From assembly GCA_007026445.1 (NCBI GenBank), contig VDMD01000045.1:167798-231797 (forward strand): a stretch of 64,000 nucleotides of DNA, given 5' to 3'. Position numbers and translations under genes: made by a program. Shown here in pieces: positions 36,223 to 47,500 of this stretch. This DNA comes from Schizophyllum amplum (lineage: Eukaryota; Basidiomycota; Agaricomycetes; Agaricales; Schizophyllaceae). Positions within the stretch are counted from its first letter, which is position 1; every line of letters starts with the position of its first letter. Below the pieces are notes generated by a model. It had not been told where the DNA came from and made no database searches. It saw nothing but the letters and a program-made list of their open reading frames with translations.

Positions 36223-36562
36223 GGCGCAAACAGCAGCGAGCCAACGGGAGCAGAACGAAGGACGAAAAGACCAACGAGGAACGCGGCGCCCGGTTTATAA
36301 ATGAGCGGCTGAAGGCTAAAACGAATGAGCCGTCGGAGGCTGTTGCGCCTGTGATATACTCGACCGCGCTGCTGCGGAATGCTCGCGTGGCCTGTTCATA
36401 CACTGTTGATCAAATCAACTTCATCGCGCCACCGCGCAGCATCCCTCACCGTCTCACAGATACAGCCCACTCCACAAAAACTGTGCTTCTCCGCAAAATA
36501 GCAATAGATTGTTAGTGTGCATAGTCCCGAGCCTGTACCGTACATTCCCCCAATAGATCTCC
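36223..36562. other. intergenic region upstream of the transporter
   Basis: It contains the transporter promoter and the 3' flank of the next gene on the same strand. No other feature was seen. Confidence 0.45.
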
Positions 36563-38421
36563 TCAAAGCACCCCGCTCTTCCGATCGCTCCCGTACAGGT
36601 TGTAGATGCTGTACGTCGGGCTGCGGTAGTCCGCAAACGCGTCCGGGTTCGAGTGTTCCAACCCCATCTGCGCCAGCGATGGCAGCATCGGAGGCGAGGG
36701 CACCCGAGGTGGCCTGTCGGGCGTGCGCATCCCCCTCGTCCCCGCCCCAAAGAGCCACCGTTGCCATGCTTCTCGTCCACGTCATCGCGTCGCGCCCTCC
36801 CCCCCGTCACCGTGTACGAATGCCCATCCCATTCCCATCCCCATCCATCAACATCAAGCTGCCCAGTGACGCGCTCGCATCAGGCGCGGGGCTTAATGGA
36901 TCATCCTGTGGGGCCCGCGACGCGTCGCGAGCGCGCGACCGGCGACGGGGCCGCTTCGCCGCCGTCGTCGGACGACGCGGGGGCGCTACGCTGAACGAGT
37001 CGTCCGGGTACACCGTCGATTGTGGCGACGCGAGCGTGTTCGGGTAATCCGTCATGGGCGAAGCGAGCCCCAGCTCCGTCGCGAGCGCCCGCGGTGTCGC
37101 GCTCCTTGCGCGACTCGCTCTTGCGAATGACGTGCGTAGGCAGAGGAGGTTCGTGCGATATCGATGACCCCAGCTGAGGCACAGAAGACGAGCGAGGGTA
37201 TGGTCCAGAGGTGAAGTACGACGACTTGACCCTATGACGTCCGCCGGCAGACATGCTGGAGGGGAGCGCCGGCACCGCGGGCGTTTCCGTCATAGTCGGT
37301 GAACCAATATCGCTGCCTTCGTAGGCCAGCATAGTAGATCCGCGCGGTGCAGGAGAAGCCACGCTGAGCCTATTCTTCGAGAGTGAACCCTTTGGCTTAT
37401 CGCGCCGCGGAGTTTGGTGATCGCCAGTAAAGCCATTGCCAGAGCTGCAGTCAATCGCCAAGCCCACTTCATGCGCAGGAATTTGAGGAGACGTCGGATA
37501 GATCGACAGAGACGCAGCAGACAGACGACTAACAGCACGCGTGATCGCATTCGACGCCTGTTGTACAGGGGCCGGATACTGGAAGCTGGCCAGCGCAGCA
37601 GGAGGAGGCATCGGCGGCGCAGCAGGATAGGCGTCTTGGCTCTTCTCACTCGGGACGGGCTTCCTCGGGATAGCATCGCGTTGGGCGACGGCTTGAGCTG
37701 GCAGAACGACCGCAGGCGCTTGATTGTACTGAGTCCAAGTCCAGAGTTGGCCGTTGCTGCCGACCTCGGGCGAGAAACGCTCTTTCCCGCCAAACAAGGG
37801 CGAGTCGCCCTCCTTTCCGTACAAGGTCTCTTCGTCGCGAAAGGGGTCTTGGAGGATGGGCAGCGAGGGCGTCGGGTGCTGGCGGCGTTTAGGCGGCTTG
37901 CGACAGTGGCGGAAGAGCAGGGCGAGGATGATGAGAGTGCAAGCGGAGCCAACAGCGAGTAGGGCAATGATAGCAGCAGAGATGTTGTGCGTAGGGTGCG
38001 TGTGCGCGTTATCGGCAGTCGCGGACGCGCTAGGCGAGATGGACGAAGAGGTGGATATAGCGTGCAGGTTGGTGGCAATCGAATGAGAGTGCATAGGTGT
38101 AGTGAGCGCCGCCGAGGGCAGAATGGTAGTAGTCGGCAGTGCACTGTGCGAGGTAGTGCTGTGCGAGGTCGAATGTGAACTGAGCGAAAACAGAGGCTTG
38201 TCATGCGCGTCGCGTCCTTCGGTTGGGCGCACGCCGGTGTCGGGCACCGGAGCTGGCACGTTGGTCACGTCGTCCTCGTGCACACTTTTGCCTCTGTTCG
38301 CCGACATTGCATGCTCGGGGTCGGCGTCGGCGGCGGCTGCGTTGTGGGGGCGGTGCGCTGTTGGATGGGCCTTGTGGCCGTGCGACTTGGTCGTCGAGGA
38401 AGGCCGTCTGACTTTGGCCAT
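36563..38421 (-). CDS. Ser/Thr-rich single-pass membrane protein of unknown function, apparent frameshift
   Basis: The start at 38421 gives a basic His-rich N-terminus and a long Ser/Thr region likely to be O-glycosylated (THSTTSHSALPTT type). One transmembrane helix follows (ISAAIIALLAVGSACTLIILA), then RHCRKPPKRRQ and a long Pro/Ser tail. There is no cleavable signal peptide, so it is probably a type III or reverse-signal-anchor protein. Around 37085-37115 the frame changes. The open frame goes on as low-quality GC-rich sequence to 36901. The adjacent frame reads ALATELGLASPMTDYPNTLA, then splices (76-base intron 36735-36810) to MRTPDRPPRVPSPPM and ends at YSIYNLYGSDRKSGVL. Exons 38421-36811 and 36734-36563 are one base over a multiple of three. 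The function is unknown. Confidence 0.6.
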
Positions 38422-38895
38422 AGTGATATGTGACTCGTTGTTCTCGTGAATCTCTCTCGACAACATATATGGCGAGTCTGTCGTCGCGAGCCGAGAGTGA
38501 ACGGAGAACGGCGAACGTGAGATGGGAGGAGCAGAGGAAAGACAGGTCGCTATTCCCATTTGGTCATTGCGCGCTATCAAACCACGTGCTCGGGCCAACG
38601 GCACGTGCTGCATAATAGCCACGTGCGCCAATTTCAGTTCACCGAAGTTCGAACGCTGTTGAACCTCTTGTCTCTCGCCACCATCATCCCTACCACCCAG
38701 TCTTGTCACTGCAGCACGCGCCGTTACTGGAGGCACATTCTATACCGTTGAGAACAGGTGTGCCCTCAAGCCCCCCAACGGTCGAGACCGTTGAGCGCTA
38801 ATCACTAGCCAGATACAGATAAATAGCGCGTTCCCTCGTTCGTGGGAGTCTTCTGGAACTCCCAACATACCGGCCCGCACGACGTGCACAACACC
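38422..38895. other. divergent intergenic region
   Basis: This 474-base gap holds the promoters of the membrane-protein gene and the checkpoint-adaptor gene, whose starts face away from each other. A GAGACCGTTGAG string recurs loosely near 38749 and 38785. No gene was found. Confidence 0.4.
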
Positions 38896-41800
38896 ATGAC
38901 CTCCTTGCCCAGGTGCGCTAGATCTGGGCCTCTCCGGTGCGCGACGTGCTAACGCGTCAACAGCGATATGGGCAGCGAGAGTCAGGCCAGCCAGATGCTG
39001 CGTCTCGTCACTGAAGACTCCAGCGCCTCCGGCAGCGCCCTATCCAAACAAAACGACGCGTCAAGGAACGCCTCGTCGAGCGACGTTCCCGAGTCCATGC
39101 CCACCGAAGATCGAGCGGCGCACCAATACCACCTCTACGGCCTCGGGGAGTCACAGTCCCAGAGCCAACGCCTGGCCGATGAGGGTCACGAAGGGGGATC
39201 ACAGAAGGAAAACATGGGAAGCGTGTCTTCGGGCAGCTCGCAAGGGGGCAGCCAGGTGCCTGTGTTGGTCCACGCACGGGTCAGTGCGACGGTCCAGGCG
39301 AGGGGCAAGACGGAAAACGCGTCGATGGGCCCGCCCGCGCTCAAGGTGCGTGTGCATGACTGCCCCGTCACATTCCTGCGCTCTGACCTAGCTCTTTCAG
39401 GTATCTAACGCGCGCGCGTCTCCGCAACCTCTCGCCACAACCATAGACGCCGATCGTCGTTCACGATCCCCGTTGCTTGCAGCATCGCGTGCGCCGTTCT
39501 CGAGGTCTACAGCACCCCACAGCACACATCCTACGACCCCCGCTGCGCGTCTCAACTCGGAAGAGCGCGCGCTGTCCTCGGATACATACAATCAGTCGCA
39601 CTCAGAGCACAAGCGGGCGATTGGCGCGTCGCAGGCAAGCTCCCAAGCATCACAGAATAATCCGGACATGTCCGACGCGGACTGGGCGCGCAGCTCGCCC
39701 ACGAGAGAGGCGCACCAGCAGCGTTTCGCCAACCGCACGGATTCGATCGTGCCCTCGCAGACCTCGGACACCTCCCAAAGTCAACGCTCGCGACACTCAC
39801 ACCATAGTCAGCCCCCGCACTGCTCCGCCGAGCCGTACTCGCAGGACGCAGGTCGGCAGACGGACGACGGATGGGACGACATAAATGTGTCGGACCTTCT
39901 GCCCCATATAGTCGCGGTACGGTCGAGCGGGAGCGAGCCGTCCAGCCACTCGAGCTCGATGGGACTGTACGCGGATGCATCGCAGGACAGAAACAGTGAC
40001 GACGAGTACGAGGCGACGCAGCTGGAGACCCAGATCTCCACGCCGCCCCCGGAGTACGTGGCGACGCAACTAGAGTCGGAGCCGTCACAACCGGAGGCGC
40101 AGCCGACGCAGCTTGAGACGCAACTGGAGGGTGACGTGGAGATGGAGGATGGGACCAGCAACGCGCCCCCGACGACGATGGACGCGCTGTTCGCCATGAC
40201 CGCGGACCAAGTACGCGCCGACTGGGTATCGTCCCGCGCTCCCTCGTCCGCGGCGGCGTCTCGCGCTCTATCGTCTGCGGCGCAGTCTCGCGCCTTGTCG
40301 TCGGCGGCCCCGTCGCCCGCTGTGCGCATGCCCGTCAACCACCCGCCGATCACACCATTGGGTCCGCCTCCGCCCAGGACTTCGACAGCACCCTCCGCAG
40401 TGTCCTCTGCCGCCTCGCGTGTTGCAGGCACGTCGAATGCGCCTGCCGCATCCAGCGGCCGCTCGCAAGTATCTGCAACGTCGAATGCCCCGTCAACGTC
40501 GTCGCATGCCCCGTCAGCGTCGTCCGACGCCGCGTCCGCAATATCGCGGATCTTTGATATGACTGCCGACCAGGTGCAGTCAGAGCTACTCGAGTCTCGC
40601 GCGACGTCGACGCCGAGCACGTCTACGAGGAAGTCGCTATGGGAGACACTGCCAAAGTACAAGCGGGATAGGATGAAGCCGCCTCCTGGCAGTGCTGGGC
40701 CATCATCCCCTGGCGTTGCGACGCCGCCTGTGCACCCTCCATCGGCTACTGGACTGGGAAACTTATCAACTGTGGCGACGGCAGGTACATCTGTTGTAGC
40801 GACGACCCAGCCGGCAGAGGCTACACAGCTGGAAGAAGCCACCCAGCTAGAAGAGGCAACACAGCTTGAGGAGTCTCAGCGGTCTGCGCAACAAACGCGT
40901 TCTGGTGAAGCGATCGAGCCGGATGAACCAACCCAACCCGAAGAAGATCTAGAGGTCGTGAACGACTCGTTGTCTTCACAGGAGGTCCGCTCTATGCTCT
41001 CGTCGCCACGACCGGTTGCTCGAGTCTCACTGTTTCGGCCTCCCGCGAGAGGCCTACCTCCCACACCGAACAGCATCGTCCGGCCGGGCGCCCCTCGTTC
41101 TCCCTCCCACCCGCCTACCCCGTCACGGACGCCGCTACATCGCATTGCCGTTGAAAGGTCGCCGCAGAAGCAGGATGAGGAAGTGCCCGACTCAGAGCCG
41201 CTTCGCGAGTTGGGGATGGAGGACGAAAGCGCCAAGGACGCGGTTGACAACAAGACGGATGCCGAGGAAGAGATGGATGTTGATGCGGAGTTCGATGTCA
41301 CCATACAGGCTGAGGACCCGATGCACGACGAGCAAGACAGGGCTACCGAGCCCGCCTCCGCACCTCCATCCGAACCTCCATCCGAGCCGGAAGATGCTTC
41401 GTCGGATTTCGAGCAGTCCATCCCGCTTATGGAGGTTATGCTCGCGAAGAAGACGAAGAAGGCGGCCAAGGGAAAAGGCAGAGCCGTACAACCAGAGCCG
41501 GTATGTTACATGTGGTCTGCGCAACAAAGATATACTAACTCTGCGAAGAAACCCGCTCCCAAGTCGAAAGCGAAGGGGAAGCAGCGGGCTATGCCGCCTC
41601 CTCGCGTGACACGCGCCAAGCGCCAGCGGATGATGGAGCAAGAGGAGGAGGAGGAAGAGGAAGAAGAACAGTTTGCACCACCTCCGAAAGCTGGCCGCCG
41701 TGCAAGGGCAGGGTCGTCTAAGGCCGCCGTCAAGCCACGCAAGCCCGCTAAAGCGGCTGTCTCCAAGAAGCCCCGCGCCGCCTCGCAAAAGGCGAAGAAG

Positions 41801-43400
41801 GAAGAGGTCGTCGAAGATAGCGAACAGGAGTCCGACCGCGATGCGCTGCCCGACGTGCAGGCCACTGAGGATGAGCCGGAGGACCTGTCCGACTACGAAG
41901 AAGAGACCGCCAGCGGGCAGAAGCGCAAGCGTGCTGTCAAGCCAGAGCCGTCGAACCTTTCTCGCAGCATGCGCTCCATCCGCACGCGTACTGCCTCCAT
42001 GACTCCTGGGCCTGGTCGCCGCGGGATCTCTGCGACACCGTCTTCCAGCACGTTGCAGGCGACCCGAGTCTTTGCGAAGTGGAAGCCGGATGGCAACTAC
42101 TACGCAGGCGTAGTCCAATGCCTCGTGCGCCCCGGCACATACTCAATTTCCTACGACGACGGCTCTCGCGCGGACGTCGCGCTCAAGGACTTGCGTCTTT
42201 TCATCCTGTCTGCCGGAGAGGAGGTCATCGTCCGCCACCAGCGCAGCATTGTTGTCGACGCTTCACAGTTGTTTACTGGCCATGTCCGCGTGAAGAGCCC
42301 TGATGACGAGACTGAGGATGGCGAAGGCGAGATCCTCAACTTGGCCGACTTCTGCATCGCGTCCAAGGTCGTCGCTACCTCCTGGGCGGAGCGTCGAGTT
42401 CTGGCGGAGCACATCCGAGCGGAGGCAGACCTGTCGAGCGGCGCACTTACGGCGTCGCCGTCGCGCGGGTCGTTACGCAGCGTGCAGGAGCCGCCGCGCG
42501 GGGTGTTTGACCGCATCGCGTTCGTGCTGACGCACAGCAGCGACCCAGGTGCGAAGGACAGCTTCGAGAAGCTCATCACGCACAATGGCGGCACCGTGCT
42601 GCCGTGTTGGGACGACGTCTTGGAGATACAGGGGCCGACGTCGGGCAGTGGTGTGCACGCTCGCTGGGTCCTTGAGCGACACGCGTGCGGCGTGCGGCAT
42701 CGCTCTAATTACGACAAGCTGTTCTTGCTGTCCGCGAGCGACACACGGACGACCAAGTTCTTGACGGCACTCGCGTGCGGGGTGCCGTGTGTCAAGCAAG
42801 AGTGGGTGACAGAATCACTGGTGCGGAATGTGAGTACACTGTCTCTGTGCGAGGGAGATGCAAGATTTTGACTGAGTGTTCCAGCGGCTACAAGACTGGC
42901 GCCAGTACCTGCTGCCGCAGGGTCTCTCGGTGACGTACAACATGAGCGTGACGCAGATGGTGGACGCGCGATGGGGCGAGGACCGTGCGCATCTGTTGGA
43001 TCTGCTACGCGGATCGGGCGGCAAGCTTCGCTTGCTGGAGGACATGTCCGTTGCGCTCGTCGGTCGCGACCTCATGCCTCGCGCAGGGGCCCCCGCCAGT
43101 ATCAAGGTCAGTCTAGCAGGTCATCTTTGATTTCTTATGCTCACGCTCTTTCAGTCTGAACCAGGCATCGCGAAGGTGCTCGTCTGCATGGGCGCCCAGC
43201 GGGTCGAGGTCGTTCCGCGGGAGCAAGCAATTGTCAACCGGCTGGATCAATTCGACCTCATCATCTTGCGTCTGGGCGAAAACGCCACGGTCACTCGTCC
43301 GGCGTCCTTGCGGACGGCGAACGTGTGCACCTGGGACTGGGCCAAGGACTGTCTCTCGCTGAGCCGACTGCTGCCTTATACTTGGCCAGCCGAAGAGTAG
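38896..43400 (+). CDS. DNA-damage checkpoint adaptor of the Crb2/Rad9/53BP1 type (Tudor and BRCT domains)
   Basis: These proteins bind modified histones at DNA breaks and recruit checkpoint kinases. Six exons (38896-38912, 38964-39345, 39401-41500, 41549-42829, 42885-43106, 43155-43400) give 1415 residues. The intron 41501-41548 is 48 bases, open in frame, and contains an ACTAAC branch-like site. The first 1000 residues are disordered and rich in SQ/TQ, including repeated TQLE motifs and a SRALSSAA repeat. A Tudor-like domain is near residues 1005-1060 (KWKPDGNYYAGVVQ, YSISYDDGSRADVAL). A tandem BRCT region follows (VFDRIAFVLTHSS, GVPCVKQEWVTESL, WDWAKDCLSLSRLLPY). It is presumably nuclear and phosphorylated by ATM/ATR-type kinases. 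Orthology to Crb2 rather than other BRCT proteins is inferred from this order. Confidence 0.87.
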
Positions 43401-43714
43401 GCAGGATTGGGCGGTTTCGGAAGATGACGGGCCCTTGGACCGATGCTGACTGCATCTCTTGATGGACCTCACGATCTACTCTCACTTATGTTTCACTGAT
43501 CTACTCTATCTACGCGTTTTCTTGGTATACTTGTGTAAGATACGACCATAATCCCACCTACGTACTTATGTCGATCTGGTACTTAGGCTCATCACTCTGC
43601 TAAATTGAACTCGGTGGGCCCGCGCAGACCGAGTACGAGCTTCGTAAAATGGTATCATCTGAGTTACACGACTCGGAAAGTCGATCTGTGGCTACATTTA
43701 GGCTACTTTGCAAT
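43401..43714. other. convergent intergenic region
   Basis: The 3' ends of the checkpoint adaptor and NECAP genes face each other here. It is AT-richer than its surroundings. No gene was seen. Confidence 0.5.
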
Positions 43715-44647
43715 TTACCGCTTGCGCACACCGCCGCCGGGAGGTGGTGGTAGCAGGGGGAATCCTCCGCCCCCTCCGCCACTACCCGAGCTCGTGCCTC
43801 CACCCCCAAGCAAATCGGCACCGCTGCCCGTCTTCGTACTGGTGGTCTTACTACGTCCTGGGATAGAGATGGAGAATGTTTGACCTTCCTTGAGGCTGTA
43901 ATCCTTCTTGGGCCCGGTAGGGACGTGGGGCGACGGCTCGTCCTCGGTAGGCGGTTCCTTGCGTGCTTTCCAACGCCTGTAGAACTGTCAGTGGTCGTCT
44001 ACGAAAGTTTTCATTGGCACGCACTTGGTGTAGTCCTGCAGAGCAACGTTGAAGTCGAAGCTGTCCGTGCGCTCTGCAAGCCTAGGCCGATGTATGCCTT
44101 CTTTCCCGCGTCCTCGACACGGATGACGAAGTAACGCGACGAGTCGAGTACGGCCTCAACAGACGGTCTCGCAGGATCGTACTCCGCGCGTGCAAACACT
44201 AGGAAAGCAAGACGAGGAAATACAGCAGGTGAGCGTGATCGCACGACATCGACAAAAGGGCTATGAACGTACGTTCGCCTGCGCGCACCGCGTGAGTTCT
44301 CATTGCGCGGCTCGGGGAGTGGTCATGGCGCACCCGTCTGCCCGTCCTCCAGCATCAGCGCGGCGGCCTCGCCCTTCTCGATGATACGCATGCGGCCCTT
44401 CCACTGCGATCCCGATTCAAGGGTCAGTCAGCAGGAGGGAGTGGGTGGATGAGCAGTTGGCGTACGAGCGGCGCGCCGAGATCGCCCCATTCCGCGGCAC
44501 GGTGGCCTTCATTGACCTTGAGAGGGGGGATCTTGAAGACTGTAGAATGTCGATAAGCACTGCCGTGGCACATACGGGTAACCACGTACCTGATACCTCG
44601 CGCGCGATATACAGAATGGACTCGATCTCGTCGCTGATGGAGTCCAT
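43715..44647 (-). CDS. NECAP-like adaptin-ear-binding endocytic protein, one-base frameshift
   Basis: NECAP proteins bind AP-2 and AP-1 adaptors through a PH-like fold and act in clathrin-coated vesicles. Six exons: 44647-44590, 44539-44466, 44403-44334, 44278-44273, 44198-44025 and 43976-43715. The fourth exon has only 6 bases and supplies the GE of TGELFARAEY. Conserved blocks are ESILYIAREVSVFKIPPL, EGHRAAEWG, MRIIEKGEAAALMLEDG, DSSRYFVIRVEDAGKKAYIG and KKDYSLKEGQTFSIS. The tail is Gly/Pro-rich. The frame breaks between AYIGLG and ERTDSFDFNVALQDY; one missing base near 44083 (TT where TTT is expected) explains it and brings the total to 214 codons. Confidence 0.88.
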
Positions 44648-45061
44648 CGGTGCTCTGCGCAGCGCAGACGTTGAGTTCGCAGTCACAGCGGTTCTACTGA
44701 TGCACGCACGGATAAGTAGTGGACAGAGGTAAGTAGCTCAGCTACAAATCTCAAGTCCCAGAGTTTGACGTTCAAGTCAACCACCTAGTCGTGAGCGCTA
44801 TGCACGTGGTGTTTCGGTCCGTTGCCACCGGTCGTCGGTGATGGCCTGCCTCTCTCCTACTCACCTTCTGTTGGGAAACTGCTGTTCGCTGTCTGTTCAC
44901 CAGCAGCAAATGCAAAGCAAATGTCAATTATGCTACAATCAATAAAGTGCGACAAAGTGAGTACTGTACAGTTGTTTATTCTACACCCGGTGCGTCTTGC
45001 GCGTCGGCGCCCATATTCACCAGTCCATTTACACTGATTCACCATAGCTTCAAAGAACAGC
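44648..45061. other. intergenic region between two minus-strand genes
   Basis: This is the NECAP promoter and the 3' flank of the disordered-protein gene. No other feature is recognised. Confidence 0.45.
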
Positions 45062-47500
45062 TCAAGGAGTCTTCACGTTCTCCCACTTGAGGTTCCCGAC
45101 CGTAATGTCGGCCTTGGCGCGCAGGCACTCCCCGCGGCCTCGCCCAAAGCTCGCCACGACATCCAAAACGAATACGCGCGACTGCCCACCCGCGAACCAC
45201 TTCGCGGGGAAGTTCACGATCACGGGCTTGGCCCACCCGCGCGTGTTCTGCCAGTCGAGCGCGGAGGGGGACGCCTCGTCGTATAGATTCGTGCGCCGCC
45301 AGTCGGAGTCGACCATGATGCCGTCGTACAGGCGGCAGTCGAACAGCTTCAGTCCCGTCGGGCGGCATGTCCAGCGCTTGGAGAGCTCGCCGTCGACGCC
45401 GTGCGTCTTGCTGTAGCAGCGGATGTCGATGAGCTTGACGTCGGGAGGAGCGAGGCCGACAGCCCGCCAACGCGCATCGTCCTTGAGGGTGAGGTGGAAG
45501 GCGGCTTCGCAGGCGATCTCATCGCTGGAAAACGGTCAGTCTCGGGCGTTACACATGATTTAGTCAGCTCACTCGTCGCTGACGTCCCATTCTTCGAAGA
45601 TGGGGGCTTTGAGGAAGACGACAGAGATGTTGTAGTCGTGGGCAGTCAGGTGAACGAGATCGTAGCTGTCCTTGAAGCGAGGCGGGTCCACTTCAACGAC
45701 GTGCGCGTCGGCAGCATGTTGGTCGCCCGACACCGCGGTCGAAGGCTTGCGCTCATCCGCACTCTCGTCGCTCGTTGAGTCCTCGCGGTGATGCTTGTCT
45801 GCGACCTCAGGAGAGCGCCGTGCAGTACGTGCCGGCAGTGGGGCGGTCTTGCGCTTGTCGTCCAACTTGCGCCTTTCATTCAACTCCGCAGGCCGCGTCG
45901 CCTGCACCGGGCCTTCAAACGCGAGGAAGACACCTTGGACGGAGGACGTCGAATCGCGCCGCCTCCGCTCGTGCTCACCAGACTGGCGCCTCGGCTCCAA
46001 TGAGCCCGGCTCACGCCTGCGCTCGGACGAATCACGCCTCGACTCCGAAGAATCACGCCTCGACTCCGAAGAATCGCGCCTCGCCTTCGACGACCTACGC
46101 CTCTCCTCTGCCTCGCCCGCCTCGCGCTTGACCCTCGCACGCTTGCTGCGCCCATCCTCCCCGTCCACGTCCTCCGCGTCCCTGTCGGAGATCGACCCAC
46201 GGACGCGCTTCAGCGTCTTCTTAGGTGGCACGCGGTCGGTGGTGGACCGTGTCGATGGGGAGGGCGTGCTGGCCCGCGATGACGCGGGAGTGCTGGACCG
46301 CGCCGACGAGGCAGCAGTGCTGGACCGCATTGTTGAGAAGGGAGTGTTGGACCGAGTCGTTGAGGTGCGGTCGGTGGTGCACCGCGTCGACGAGACGGCA
46401 GTGCGCGTTTGCGCGACGGGGCTGCGAGACGACGTGCCGGGCGCTCGCGATGTGCTCGCCCTTCGGGATGGAGTGCTGGGGCTTGGTGTCGTACAGGCAC
46501 GGTCTGGCGTACCTCGGCTGGAAGTCGACCTAGATGAGCTGGGTGTCGGCGAACGCAGCGCGTCGTCTCGCGTACGTGAATGCACAGGAGATACTCTCTG
46601 CGTGCGCGTCGGGGATACCCTGTGAGGGCGCACGGTCGATACCACTGTGGTGCGCACCGGCGACATCGTACTGGATCGCGTGGAGGACGTCGCACTGGTG
46701 CGCACTGGTGTCATTGCACTAGTGCGGGCCGAGGACGCTGTGCTGTTGCGCGCCGGCGACATGGTCTGGGGCGTTGGCGCCCGCGGCCGAGCAACATCGC
46801 GCAGGGTGCTGGAAGAGCGGGTGGAGGCATCCGAGTCGACACGAGCGCGGGGGTCAGAGTCAGCACGCGCGCCATCCTCGCGGCGAGCACGAGGCCTGGC
46901 GTTTGTGTCGACGTGCAGTCGGGGTTTGGAGTCCACGTGTTGCCCGCGGTCGTTCTGGACGGTCTCCAGCGACCATGTCGACGCTTCCGAGGACTTGCGT
47001 GCGCGAGGGGCAGGAGTGAGCGGGAGGGGGGCCGGACGAGTGGCATCCTGCGTGTGAGTCATCTCGGGCGTACTGTCCTTGCTCGACTTCGAGTTCCTCC
47101 GCGCGCGCATGAGGACGTTTGCGATTGTTGCAGGCGCCCTGCGGATTGTGCCGCTGAGGATCGAAGAGGTGCGCTGCCGGGAGCGCGGCGTTTCGCTTTC
47201 CTCGGCAGTGGATGCATCGCTATCGCGGCCGCGCTTGCGGAGGAGGGAAGGGCGATGCGAAGTTGGTGCGACTATCGGGGCAGGCGGAAAGCCGACAGTG
47301 TTGCTGGCGTGCGTCGACGTGTAAGCGTCGTGGATCGGTGTGTGGCTGGTGTGCGCCGATTCCTGATTAGTGGGAGTTGGTGTATAGGTGGCATGTACCG
47401 ACGTATGGGCTGCGTGCACCGGGGCCGCCTTCTGGCCAGCAGAGGCGGAGAGGGGCATAGGGTAGGAGATCATGGACGACGTCTTCTTCGTGGGCGCCAT
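45062..47500 (-). CDS. large disordered Ser/Arg/Thr-rich protein with a structured C-terminal domain, unknown function
   Basis: Two exons (47500-45573, 45524-45062) give 796 codons in frame. Residues 1 to about 590 are disordered and built from low-complexity repeats: HAAHTSVHATYTPT near the start, many TMSPVRT and RSSTPAS units, and a tandem RRDSSES array near 46015-46085. Many SP/TP and RS sites suggest heavy phosphorylation. A basic KRARVKRE stretch could be a nuclear signal. The last 200 residues look folded (DLVHLTAHDYNISVVFLKAP, LKLFDCRLYDGIMVDSDWRR, WAKPVIVNFPAKWFAGGQSR, VFVLDVVASFGRGRG). I recognise no family. The strong composition bias produces a long antisense ORF that I reject. 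Confidence 0.7.

Noticed and set aside
37290..38204. 304-codon minus-strand ORF
   Set aside because: It is another frame of the Ser/Thr-rich membrane protein exon, with no membrane helix or conserved block.
41501..41548. Continuous exon through this 48-base segment of the checkpoint adaptor
   Set aside because: It is open in frame, but has a strong GTATGT donor, an ACTAAC branch-like site and an AG acceptor, so an intron is more likely.
39808..42118. Long minus-strand ORFs of 344 and 308 codons
   Set aside because: They are antisense shadows of the checkpoint-adaptor exons, caused by biased codon use in disordered repeats; the plus strand has Tudor and BRCT domains.
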